64,000 bases of DNA, taken from positions 1 through 64,000 of the forward strand of contig NZ_FMVF01000005.1 in assembly GCF_900101895.1 (NCBI RefSeq), read 5' to 3'. Below are positions 25,137-35,149 of the stretch, piece after piece. The notes under the pieces are model-generated. The model saw only the letters and a list, made by a program, of their open reading frames with translations. It did no database searches and was not told the origin of the DNA. Each line of letters begins with the position of its first letter. Within the stretch, counting starts at the first letter, position 1. This stretch comes from Flavobacterium caeni. GTDB taxonomy: Bacteria; Bacteroidota; Bacteroidia; Flavobacteriales; Flavobacteriaceae. Position numbers and translations under genes: made by a program.

Positions 25137-25882
25137 GAGGCGAGCAATAATTGGGTGAGGATGTAGTTCATCAAAATAATCGTGACCGAAGTCCAGACGA
25201 ATGAAACGGTCGATGCCTTACCGACTTCGAGTGCGCCGCCCTTCATGTAGTAACCGTGGAAGCTAGGAATGGTGGCAAGGATTAGCGCGAATACAAACGT
25301 TTTGATGAATGCATAGGCGATGTGAAACGGGATGAATTCCTGTTGTATGCCGCCGATGAATTCGTCGCTAGAGCCAAATCCGCCGTAGACGGCCGCGATC
25401 CAGCCGCCCAAAATACCGAGGAACATCGAAATGCCGATGACGAAAGGGTAGAGCAGCAGCGCGATCAACTTTGGGAACACAAGGTAGTTCAGGGAATTGA
25501 CGCCCATGACTTCGAGCGCGTCGATTTGTTCGGTGACGCGCATGGTGCCGATACTCGAGGTGATGAACGAGCCCATTTTTCCGGCCATGACGATCGAGAT
25601 GAACGTGGGCGCGAATTCAAGGATAACCGATTGGCGCGTGGCGAATCCGATCAAATATTTTGGGATGAGGGGGTTGGTCAGGTTGAGCGCCGTCTGGATG
25701 GCAACTACACCGCCCACAAAAAACGAAATGAACGCCACGATGCCGAGCGAGTCGATGATGAGGTCGTCGATTTCTTTGAGGATCAACCCTTTCATCACAG
25801 ACCATTTGGTGGGTTTTTTGAAAATCTCTCTCCACATGAGAAAGTACCGTCCGATCTGCGTGAGGTAGCGAATGAGCATCAT
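25133..25882 (-). CDS. mlaE: ABC transporter permease, MlaE type
   Basis: An inner-membrane permease of 249 residues with about five hydrophobic helices. Conserved MlaE segments are visible: FVGGVVAIQTALNL, LEFAPTFISIVMAGKMGSF, MRVTEQIDALEVMGVN and YYMKGGALEVGKASTVSFV. It works with MlaF in retrograde or anterograde phospholipid transport for outer-membrane lipid asymmetry. It overlaps mlaF by 4 bases and is the first gene of the pair. Two adjacent ATG codons could start it; the first is used. Confidence 0.92.
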   Translation of the reverse strand: MMLIRYLTQIGRYFLMWREIFKKPTKWSVMKGLILKEIDDLIIDSLGIVAFISFFVGGVVAIQTALNLTNPLIPKYLIGFATRQSVILEFAPTFISIVMAGKMGSFITSSIGTMRVTEQIDALEVMGVNSLNYLVFPKLIALLLYPFVIGISMFLGILGGWIAAVYGGFGSSDEFIGGIQQEFIPFHIAYAFIKTFVFALILATIPSFHGYYMKGGALEVGKASTVSFVWTSVTIILMNYILTQLLLAS

Positions 25883-26058
25883 ATTTTTAAAATATAGGCT
25901 AAAATAGGGATAAGTTATGAGTTGGGCGTGATGGATTGGGAGATTTTGGGATTTTTTTAGCTGCGCTCAGTTCGGCCTTTGGCCTCGGGTGGGCGTGCCG
26001 GCGGTCACGGGCTCAAAGTTGCAAAACTGGTTTTGTTGAAATCGGGTTGATTGATGAA
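25883..26058. other. Intergenic DNA before the right inverted-repeat copy
   Basis: No gene is seen. It holds the self-complementary CAAAACTGGTTTTG at about 26018-26031 and GTGCCGGCGGT, a piece shared with the hairpin repeats at 24222 and 38137. The promoter of mlaE should lie here but no clear -7 box was found. Confidence 0.35.
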
Positions 26059-26158
26059 ACCACCCTCGCTGACCCACCCTGGCGCAAGCTAACCAAATCA
26101 CCCCAATGTCCATTACAGACCCGAGCCCGAAGGGCGAACTGTACGAAGTAAAAATCTA
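26059..26158 (-). repeat. 100-bp inverted repeat, right copy
   Basis: Reverse complement of 24077-24176 with six differences. It ends 13 bases before the stop of the glycosyltransferase gene at 26172. The two copies are about 1.9 kb apart and face each other across mlaF-mlaE. Confidence 0.85.
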
Positions 26159-26171
26159 CCGTTTTCTAAAA

Positions 26172-27020
26172 TCAAAACAACTTCTCCCGCATCTTCCCCC
26201 ACCGATACCTCCTCACAAACTTTCCCTGTTTCTCATCCACCAACATTTCCTTGCTTTCACTTTTCGCCTTCCAAAACCCCCTCATATAATCCAAAAACAA
26301 CAACGGCTTCCCTTTCATCCACGCCAACTTCGCCGATGCAATCGCCGTAATCCAAAACCCATAACCCAAGCTGTAAAACGCTTCGCCTTGCTTGAACCGC
26401 GCCGCCTTGTTGTAGTTGGCGCCCGTCGGCTTGAGGTGTTTGACTTTCAATTCCGGAACCGTCACCACCTTCCAACCGTAAAATTTCGCGAGCAACTCAT
26501 CCACCGTATCCCAACCCATCGCAGGCTTGAGCCCGCCGATCTGCTCAAAACACGCCTTGCGGTAGGCCTTGAACGCGCCGCGGATGTGGTCTTTATCGGT
26601 CAGGTTTTCGAGCTTCCAATCGCCGTCTTTTTCGATGTAGGCAAAGCCGCCCGCCATTCCGACGGTTGCATCGGATTGAAAAGTTTGCAAAATCGTTTCG
26701 AAATAATGTGGCGGTAAAATCAAATCGGCGTCGAGCTTGACAATAATGTCGTAGTTGCCGTCCAACGTTTCAAAACCTTTCTGGAATGCGCGAATCACTT
26801 TACTGCCCGGCAAATGCACCGCATCCGAGGTGGTTTTGACAAGTGAAATCCAGTTGTAACGTGTGGTAAAATCTGATATAATTTGTGCAGTGTCGTCGGT
26901 AGAATGGTCATCGACCACGACCACTTTCTTGGGTAAAACCGTTTGCGCCGCCAATGAATCGAGTGTCAGCTTGATAAAAGCCGATTCGTTGTGTGCCGGA
27001 ATGACGATATAATATTTCAT
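26172..27020 (-). CDS. Glycosyltransferase family 2
   Basis: A GT-A fold glycosyltransferase of 282 residues, probably acting on cell-surface glycans. The N terminus is typical (MKYYIVIPAHNESAFI), with the nucleotide-sugar motif VVVVDDHSTDD (33-43) and the metal-binding DxD in IVKLDADLILP. The acceptor region (MGWDTVDELLAKFYGWKVVT) is also characteristic. Donor and acceptor are not predictable. The frame is open 10 codons further upstream, but that stretch falls in a simple repeat, so the ATG at 27020 is preferred. It lies 76 bases downstream of a methyltransferase gene in the same direction. Confidence 0.88.
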   Translation of the reverse strand: MKYYIVIPAHNESAFIKLTLDSLAAQTVLPKKVVVVDDHSTDDTAQIISDFTTRYNWISLVKTTSDAVHLPGSKVIRAFQKGFETLDGNYDIIVKLDADLILPPHYFETILQTFQSDATVGMAGGFAYIEKDGDWKLENLTDKDHIRGAFKAYRKACFEQIGGLKPAMGWDTVDELLAKFYGWKVVTVPELKVKHLKPTGANYNKAARFKQGEAFYSLGYGFWITAIASAKLAWMKGKPLLFLDYMRGFWKAKSESKEMLVDEKQGKFVRRYRWGKMREKLF

Positions 27021-27096
27021 AAACTCCAAGCACCAAATTCCAAGCACCAACTTCCAACCGAGACGTTTGGAATTTGAAATTTGGAATTTGGAATTT
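27021..27096. repeat. Simple intergenic repeat (CCAAATTCC type)
   Basis: Repeats of the kind CAAGCACCAA and GGAATTTGGAATTT fill the space between the methyltransferase and the glycosyltransferase. Similar tracts occur at 12890-12945 and 37186-37215. Confidence 0.5.
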
Positions 27097-27618
27097 TTAT
27101 TTTCTTACGGCGTACACAATATAATACCGATTGGTGAAATACCTTAACAACGGCCGCCACCCGATTTTCTTGACCGGGTTGGTCCACTTTTCGCGTGCGA
27201 CGATCCTCCATCCGGTTTTTTCCAAAAGCCAATCGAGCTGCCAATCCTCGAATTCGTGGTAATGGCGGTCCCACATGTCGGTTTTGCTACGGTAAGCGGG
27301 CGAGAACCACAAACGCATCGGGATTGAAATCAATAATTTGTCGGCTTTGATCGATTGCAATACGGTGTACGGATTGAGCAGGTGTTCGAAGATTTCGAAA
27401 GCGGTCACTACTTTTGCATCCGACTTCTGGATGGCCGATTGGTCATTGTCCAAGTCTTCGCCCGTGGTGTTTTCGACTTTAAAACCTTCGCGTTTCATGA
27501 TGTCCGAAAACGGATTCTCTACGCCCAGATCGAGGATGGTTTCTGATTTTGAAACGTGCTTTTCGAGGAATTCGAGCGTGTGTTTGAAACGTTTGTTCGG
27601 AAAGGTTTTTTCGTACAT
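27097..27618 (-). CDS. SAM-dependent methyltransferase (class I)
   Basis: A 173-residue protein with a class I methyltransferase core. Motif I is degenerate (ETILDLGVENPFSDIM), the acidic second-strand position follows, and VVTAFEIFEHLLNP matches the post-I region of the Methyltransf_11/23 type. The C-terminal part (WDRHYHEFEDWQLDWLLEKTG) resembles methyltransferases near glycan or lipid genes. The substrate is unknown. It precedes the glycosyltransferase gene on the same strand, so both may modify the same surface molecule. Confidence 0.75.
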   Translation of the reverse strand: MYEKTFPNKRFKHTLEFLEKHVSKSETILDLGVENPFSDIMKREGFKVENTTGEDLDNDQSAIQKSDAKVVTAFEIFEHLLNPYTVLQSIKADKLLISIPMRLWFSPAYRSKTDMWDRHYHEFEDWQLDWLLEKTGWRIVAREKWTNPVKKIGWRPLLRYFTNRYYIVYAVRK

Positions 27619-27664
27619 GATTTGAGGATGAGCCGCAAAGATAGCAAAGATTTATTACGGAACG

Positions 27665-27752
27665 GATGCCCTAGCCCCGATAGAAGCGGTTATCCTTTTG
27701 TTTGTTTTTTACAAGCAAAAGATAAAAGCGGATAGCGGGAAATAGCTTCCAA
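27665..27752 (-). repeat. Interspersed hairpin repeat, copy 3
   Basis: On the minus strand it reads GGAAGCTATTTCCCGCTATC and CGCTTTTATCTTTTGC, then a loop, then CAAAAGGATAACCGCTTC and TATCGGGGCTAGGGC. It starts about 10 bases after the stop of the KAS III gene and in its direction. It looks like the most intact representative of the family in the window. Confidence 0.75.
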
Positions 27753-27762
27753 AAATCAAAAA

Positions 27763-28824
27763 TCAATAACGATACACAATCGCATTAATGTTCATCCCCG
27801 CACCCACCGATGCAAGTAAAATGGCGTCGCCTTTTTTGATTTCGTGGTTTTCCAATTCGCCTTTGACGAGCAAATCGAACAATGTCGGGACGGTCGCCAC
27901 GCTTGAGTTGCCGAGCATGTGGATGCTCATGGGCATGATGTCTAGCGGCGGCGTTTGACCGTAAAGTTTGTAAAAGCGTTGGATGATGGCCTCGTCCATT
28001 TTTTCGTTGGCCTGGTGGATGAGCACTTTTTTGATCTCGTCGATACCGATGCCGCTCGCGTCGAGACAATCCTTCATTGCGCGCGGCACATTGCTCAGCG
28101 CAAATTCGTAGATTTTACGGCCTTGCATTTTGATGTAACGTACATCGGGGTCAAGGGTATTGTTGAACGAGTTGCCAAAAAACAGGTAGTTCGCTTCTTC
28201 GTAGGCATAGGTTGCGCTCGCATGGGCGAGGATTCCCGTATCGGCTTCGTCCGAATATTCGATGATCGAAGCCCCTGCGCCATCCGAATAAATCATCGAG
28301 TCACGGTCGTGGCGATCGACCACACGCGACAACGTCTCGGCACCGATGACCAAGCAACATTTGGCCATGCCCGCCTTGATGAACGCCTGCGCCTGGATCA
28401 CGCCTTCGACCCATCCGGGGCAGCCGAACAAAATGTCGTAGGCTACACATTTCGGATTTTTGATCTGCAAACGGTGTTTGACGCGTGTGGCCAAACTCGG
28501 CAAAATATCCGACTGGATCGCGCCTTGACGTACGTCGCCGAAATTGTGCGCAAAAATGATGTAATCGATTTTTTCGGGATCGATGCCCGCGTTTTCGATG
28601 GCCCGCACCGACGCCAGGTAGGCGATATCGGACGTCAGCAGGTTGTCATCCACATAACGGCGTTCTTCGATGCCGGTGATGTTCTTGAACTTGGCGGCGA
28701 TTTCTTCGTTGGGGATGGCGAACGGCGTACCGTCGTCGTTAAGGAAAACGTGTTTGGCGAAGTCGAGGTTGGACACGCGCACTTCGGGAATGTAGCTTCC
28801 TATTCCAGTGATCTTGACAGACAT
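27763..28824 (-). CDS. 3-oxoacyl-ACP synthase III family protein (KAS III-like)
   Basis: A thiolase-fold condensing enzyme of 353 residues. The nucleophile is Cys135 in DILFGCPGW, and the other catalytic residues are His270 in LIHQANEKMDEAI and Asn306 in HMLGNSSVAT, so the Cys-His-Asn triad is complete. FabH starts fatty-acid synthesis from acetyl-CoA and malonyl-ACP. This protein differs from housekeeping FabH in length and in a large insertion around residues 185-240. It may therefore be a second, specialised condensing enzyme, for lipids or pigments. It is not adjacent to plsX or acpP as housekeeping fabH often is. Confidence 0.85.
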   Translation of the reverse strand: MSVKITGIGSYIPEVRVSNLDFAKHVFLNDDGTPFAIPNEEIAAKFKNITGIEERRYVDDNLLTSDIAYLASVRAIENAGIDPEKIDYIIFAHNFGDVRQGAIQSDILPSLATRVKHRLQIKNPKCVAYDILFGCPGWVEGVIQAQAFIKAGMAKCCLVIGAETLSRVVDRHDRDSMIYSDGAGASIIEYSDEADTGILAHASATYAYEEANYLFFGNSFNNTLDPDVRYIKMQGRKIYEFALSNVPRAMKDCLDASGIGIDEIKKVLIHQANEKMDEAIIQRFYKLYGQTPPLDIMPMSIHMLGNSSVATVPTLFDLLVKGELENHEIKKGDAILLASVGAGMNINAIVYRY

Positions 28825-28950
28825 TTTGCAGGTTTAAGTTGTGCTAAGGTAAAGATTAATAGCGCAGACGGGACGATTTTATTATGCAAGCATAGTATTT
28901 TTGTCGATATGTATTAAAAACCGATTCAAAAAAACCGATACCATAATTTT

Positions 28951-29325
28951 TCAGCCTGTTTTTTGCATTTTAAGCTGCATCACAGTCGCCACCGAAAGTG
29001 CCCTTGTTTTTAGGTTTTCGGCGTTTTCCCCTACAAAAAGTTCGTCGACGGTTTGGTGCAGATGTCCCAGCCATGTGTTGAAGTGTTGCGGTTCAAGCGG
29101 TGTCATGGCGTGCAGGTCGAGGTGGATTTGCAGCACGTTCTTTTGGTATTGCCCCGAATGTAGCACGACCACTTCCCAAAAATCGACAATCTTGGGCAAA
29201 TGCGTCACGAGGTCTATTTTGGCCACGTCGGTAAAAATATAGCTGATCGACGCGTCGGCCAGCAGCTTGTCGTAAAATTGCGCCATCAACTTTTCGAGAT
29301 CGGCGCGGGTTTGAATGTCTGTCAT
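28951..29325 (-). CDS. Group 3 truncated haemoglobin
   Basis: A small cytosolic haem protein of 124 residues, the right size for trHb group III. It binds oxygen or nitric oxide; its exact role is uncertain. The probable proximal histidine lies in LEPQHFNTWLGHL, and the B/E-helix region includes IVDFWEVVVLHSGQY. The gene follows gcvP on the same strand but is separated from it by a terminator, so it may have its own promoter or depend on read-through. Confidence 0.88.
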   Translation of the reverse strand: MTDIQTRADLEKLMAQFYDKLLADASISYIFTDVAKIDLVTHLPKIVDFWEVVVLHSGQYQKNVLQIHLDLHAMTPLEPQHFNTWLGHLHQTVDELFVGENAENLKTRALSVATVMQLKMQKTG

Positions 29326-29354
29326 AAAAAAATGTCCCGCTTATCGCGGGACAT
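29324..29354 (-). terminator. Terminator after gcvP
   Basis: ATGTCCCGC at 29332-29340 pairs with GCGGGACAT at 29346-29354, followed on the minus strand by seven T residues. It overlaps the start of the truncated haemoglobin gene. Confidence 0.9.
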
Positions 29355-29359
29355 CGGTG

Positions 29360-32209
<2,850 letters not shown>

Positions 32210-32245
32210 CAAAAAAAGTTGTGTTTTTTAAGTGGCGTAAAATTA

Positions 32246-32257
32246 GAGATTAATCTC
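32246..32257. promoter_or_regulatory. Palindrome in the gcvP promoter
   Basis: GAGATTAATCTC is a perfect 12-base palindrome. On the minus strand it lies between a TTTG (a possible -33 element) and TAATTTTA, a 7 of 8 match to the -7 box, about 30 bases before the gcvP start. It could be an operator. Confidence 0.45.
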
Positions 32258-32342
32258 AAATGCAAAGGTCTTTTTAACAGCATTTTTTGTGATTTTTTCA
32301 ACCGATTCGCGTCCTTATTAACAGATTGATTAAATTTACACA

Positions 32343-33158
32343 ATGACACTACCCAAGCGGCTTTTCGATTTTTACCTGCGGAGCAGTTTGCACGTGGCGC
32401 TGGCGGTTTATGCGCTGATCCGCATCACCGAATTGATTTTTTATTTGCCGCCGAATCCTTACGTGTCGTGGTTTGGTTTTTTCGGGACGGTTGTTGGGTA
32501 CAATTTCGTCAAATACGACGCCATCGCAAGATCGGGAAAGCCAAAGATGGGCTTGCAGATGAAGGCGTTCATCGGCGTTAGTTTTGTCGCTTTTTGGGGT
32601 GCTGTTTATTGCTTTTTTCACCTTGGCTTACTTACGCAAATTGTTTCTGGACTTTGTTTGTTAGTGACGGCATTTTACACCTTGCCGTTTTTTCCGAACA
32701 AAACCAACGCGCGCAGTTGGTCGGGGCTCAAGATTTACATCGTCGCGTTGTGCTGGGTGGGCGTGACCGTGGCGCTTCCGGTATGCGATGCGGGTATTGT
32801 TTTGACCTCAGATTTTGTGCTGGTTTGCATCAAGCGGTTTATTCTGGTCGTCGTATTGTTGTTCATTTTCGAAATCATTGATTTGGCGTGGGACGATCCG
32901 CACCTCAAGACCGTGCCTCAGCAAATAGGGATCACCAACACCAAACGGCTCGGCGTTTTTTTGCTGATAGTTTTTCTGCTGCTTGAATTGTTCCAAATGA
33001 ACGATAGCCTGCCGCGGTTTGTAATCAGCACGGTCATTATCGTGTTGACGAGCACTTTTTTGTTTTTAGCACATCCCAAGCGCCCGCCGTATTACACATC
33101 GTTTTGGGTCGAATCGGTTCCCGTCATTTGGTGTATTTTACTGTTGCTGTTGGATTAG
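32343..33158 (+). CDS. UbiA-like membrane protein of unknown function
   Basis: An integral membrane protein of 271 residues with about eight hydrophobic helices. Two polar loops resemble the UbiA prenyltransferase superfamily: VVGYNFVKYDAIARSGKP after helix 2 (compare NxxxDxxxD) and IFEIIDLAWDDPHLKTVP after helix 6 (compare DxxxDxxxG). Both are altered from the catalytic consensus, so activity is uncertain. UbiA enzymes attach prenyl chains to aromatic acceptors for quinones, haem O or carotenoid-like lipids. It is divergent from gcvP and stands alone. I rate UbiA-fold as likely and any specific reaction as unproven. Confidence 0.6.
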   Translation: MTLPKRLFDFYLRSSLHVALAVYALIRITELIFYLPPNPYVSWFGFFGTVVGYNFVKYDAIARSGKPKMGLQMKAFIGVSFVAFWGAVYCFFHLGLLTQIVSGLCLLVTAFYTLPFFPNKTNARSWSGLKIYIVALCWVGVTVALPVCDAGIVLTSDFVLVCIKRFILVVVLLFIFEIIDLAWDDPHLKTVPQQIGITNTKRLGVFLLIVFLLLELFQMNDSLPRFVISTVIIVLTSTFLFLAHPKRPPYYTSFWVESVPVIWCILLLLLD

Positions 33159-33719
33159 GCGTTACCGGCGCTCGATTTTTTTAACGCGTATTGTGTTTTG
33201 CCTCGGACCAAAAAAGAATGTCGCTGCGCTCTGAACTATTAGGGGCTAACGCAGGCTCTGTAAATAGTGTTGTTTCGGGCATAACGCCAGAAATTCAAAA
33301 CGTTGATACAAAAGCCAACATTTTTGCACCTGTCCGCATCTGGTTTTGGATCCCTTCGATATAAGGGGTCGAACAAAACCCTCTCATATCTTGCGCTGTC
33401 TTTAATGAAGTACATTCCAAAACGCCGTACGTTGATTTCGTTATCGAAAAAGTTTCATTCAAATTATTTGACTGAACGGACCTTTTGGAATTGTACCGTC
33501 AACCGCCCGTCATAAAAGTTATAGGCCTTTTTTAAGGAAACATACCGCACGCCACATGATCATATTTGATCGATAGGGGCAGTGATTTTGTCTTGGCCGA
33601 TTTTTCAAAGCATAGTAAAAAGAGGTCAATGGATTGCTGTTTCCGAACCGAGATCAACTAGTTGTTTTCTGGATAAATATTGGTGAAAACCCTACGGCGG
33701 CCAAAACTTCCGGGTGTAA
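33159..33719. other. Long intergenic stretch without a supported gene
   Basis: About 560 bases in which no frame looks coding. A 70-codon open frame at 33303-33515 lacks family features and a convincing ribosome site. The composition is mixed and AT-richer than the flanks. No RNA gene was recognised. Confidence 0.4.
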
Positions 33720-33767
33720 ATTTGGAAAATCTAAACAAAGTCTGCATATTTGAAAAATCTAAACAAA
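33720..33767. repeat. Pair of 20-bp direct repeats upstream of the PEGA-like gene
   Basis: ATTTGGAAAATCTAAACAAA (33720-33739) and ATTTGAAAAATCTAAACAAA (33748-33767) differ at one base and are 28 bases apart start to start. They end 28 bases before the start of the gene at 33796 and could be paired operator sites. Confidence 0.55.
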
Positions 33768-33795
33768 TAATCAAATTTAACTAAAAACCCTAGCA

Positions 33796-34461
33796 ATGAA
33801 ACTAAAACTCACATCACTTTTATTATTACTTCTGACATTTTCAATGCACGCACAAACGGTGAAGATAAGCGCATCGGAGCCCGACGCAACGATTATCGTA
33901 AACGGACAAAAAGTCGGGCACGGTAATTATAAACTGGGCCTTGACAAAAAGGAATGTTATAAAATCAAGGTCGAAAAACCCGGGTTTTTAAGATATGAGT
34001 CAACGGTTTGTGGCCGAAAAGCGGGTCCGGAAGCGCCAAAAAGCCTCTATTTTGAGATGAAAGCAGACGATGCCGAGGAAGCATCCATCAAAACCGACCA
34101 GGCAAACGTTGACTTTGAAATAGAAGTAAACAGTGATTTGGAAGTTACCGAAGCGTGGAAACTCACGACGCAAATCGTGACCGATTATTTTGACGCAATC
34201 GAAGTCAGCGACAAAGAGACATCCTACTTGCGCACGGCATGGAGCGTGCAATCGTTCCAGCAAAATACCATTCGGACACGTTTGATCATCAAGTTGTCAA
34301 AATCGAATCCGCTTACATTTAAAGTCAAATTGAACAGCGAGTTTTCCGGCACAAACGGCACGAGTGTCAAAGCTGATGAGCAGTTCCGCGATTGGGACAG
34401 GATTTTGCGCAAATACAAAAATGTCATTTCAGATTTTTCGACACGCTTGGCTAAGAAGTAA
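33796..34461 (+). CDS. Secreted protein with PEGA-like N-terminal module
   Basis: A 221-residue exported protein. The signal peptide is MKLKLTSLLLLLLTFSMHAQ. The mature N terminus (about 23-90) resembles a PEGA surface-layer module: VKISASEPDATIIVNGQKVG followed by ECYKIKVEKPGFLRYEST. The rest (about 95-221) is an unrecognised alpha/beta domain. Two cysteines, in KKECYK and STVCGRK, could pair. The function is unknown. It is followed after 5 bases by an outer-membrane beta-barrel gene, so the two are surely cotranscribed and may act together at the outer membrane. Confidence 0.75.
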   Translation: MKLKLTSLLLLLLTFSMHAQTVKISASEPDATIIVNGQKVGHGNYKLGLDKKECYKIKVEKPGFLRYESTVCGRKAGPEAPKSLYFEMKADDAEEASIKTDQANVDFEIEVNSDLEVTEAWKLTTQIVTDYFDAIEVSDKETSYLRTAWSVQSFQQNTIRTRLIIKLSKSNPLTFKVKLNSEFSGTNGTSVKADEQFRDWDRILRKYKNVISDFSTRLAKK

Positions 34462-34466
34462 GCGAT

Positions 34467-35027
34467 ATGAAAAAGATATATTTTCTTTTCGCCGTGCTTT
34501 CCGCGTTCGTATTGCGCGCGCAAGATTCGGGAAAATTCCGCACCGACATCGAACTCGGATATGCCATCCAATCGGGAGCAAACGGTTATTTGTTTTCGAT
34601 CGAGCCCAAATTCAATATCGCAGAAGACATGAATGTGGGGCTACGTATCACATCGACTTATTTTAACACAAGCGTATTCGATCCGGCTTATTTGGAACAA
34701 TCCGATGTCAATTCGGGTTCGATTGCTGTTGGTGGTACTTTCGACTATTATTTCGACGACCTTACAGGTGGTTCATTCACGCCATACGCTGGGGCAGGAT
34801 TGCAGTATTCAGTACTGAGTAACGATTATACCAACGATGCCGAAGGTAAGTTTGGCGGTTTGGTGCGTGCAGGATTCGAGTGGGGGAAATTGCGCGTCGG
34901 GGCAGAATACAATGTGATTCCAAATTCAAACTATAGCGATTTTTATGGCACCGGTACTGCCTATAACGCAACGAACAGCTACATCGGTATTACGGTGGGC
35001 GTTTTTATAGGTGGAGGAAGATGGTAA
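34467..35027 (+). CDS. Outer-membrane beta-barrel protein
   Basis: A 186-residue protein with a signal peptide (MKKIYFLFAVLSAFVLRAQ) and a series of alternating amphipathic strands: FRTDIELGYAIQS, YLFSIEPKFNIAEDMNVGLRI, SIAVGGTFDYYF, FTPYAGAGLQYSV, GGLVRAGFEWGKLRVGAEY, and a final YIGITVGVFIGGGRW ending in an aromatic residue. This is the pattern of small OMP_b-brl porin-like barrels with about eight strands. The role is not known. It sits 5 bases after the PEGA-like gene and is closed by a strong terminator. Confidence 0.82.
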   Translation: MKKIYFLFAVLSAFVLRAQDSGKFRTDIELGYAIQSGANGYLFSIEPKFNIAEDMNVGLRITSTYFNTSVFDPAYLEQSDVNSGSIAVGGTFDYYFDDLTGGSFTPYAGAGLQYSVLSNDYTNDAEGKFGGLVRAGFEWGKLRVGAEYNVIPNSNYSDFYGTGTAYNATNSYIGITVGVFIGGGRW

Positions 35028-35032
35028 AAATG

Positions 35033-35072
35033 TTTGGGCCGGTGCTATCCCGCCGCCGGCCCAAATTTTTTT
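35033..35072 (+). terminator. Terminator after the beta-barrel gene
   Basis: TTTGGGCCGG at 35033-35042 pairs with CCGGCCCAAA at 35056-35065, followed by T residues. Confidence 0.9.
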
Positions 35073-35149
35073 GTTTTAATCCGCTTCGATTGGCTTGCCA
35101 ACGATCGCTTCGATAGCGTGAACGGCTGGCTAATGGATAAGGTTCAGCA

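Noticed and set aside
33165..33270. Possible eighth copy of the hairpin repeat
   Set aside because: Only GCTGCGCTC and GGGGCTAACGC recall the family. Order and spacing do not fit well enough.
33303..33515. A 70-codon open frame in the long intergenic stretch
   Set aside because: No ribosome site, no recognisable motif and basic low-quality sequence. It was left as non-coding.
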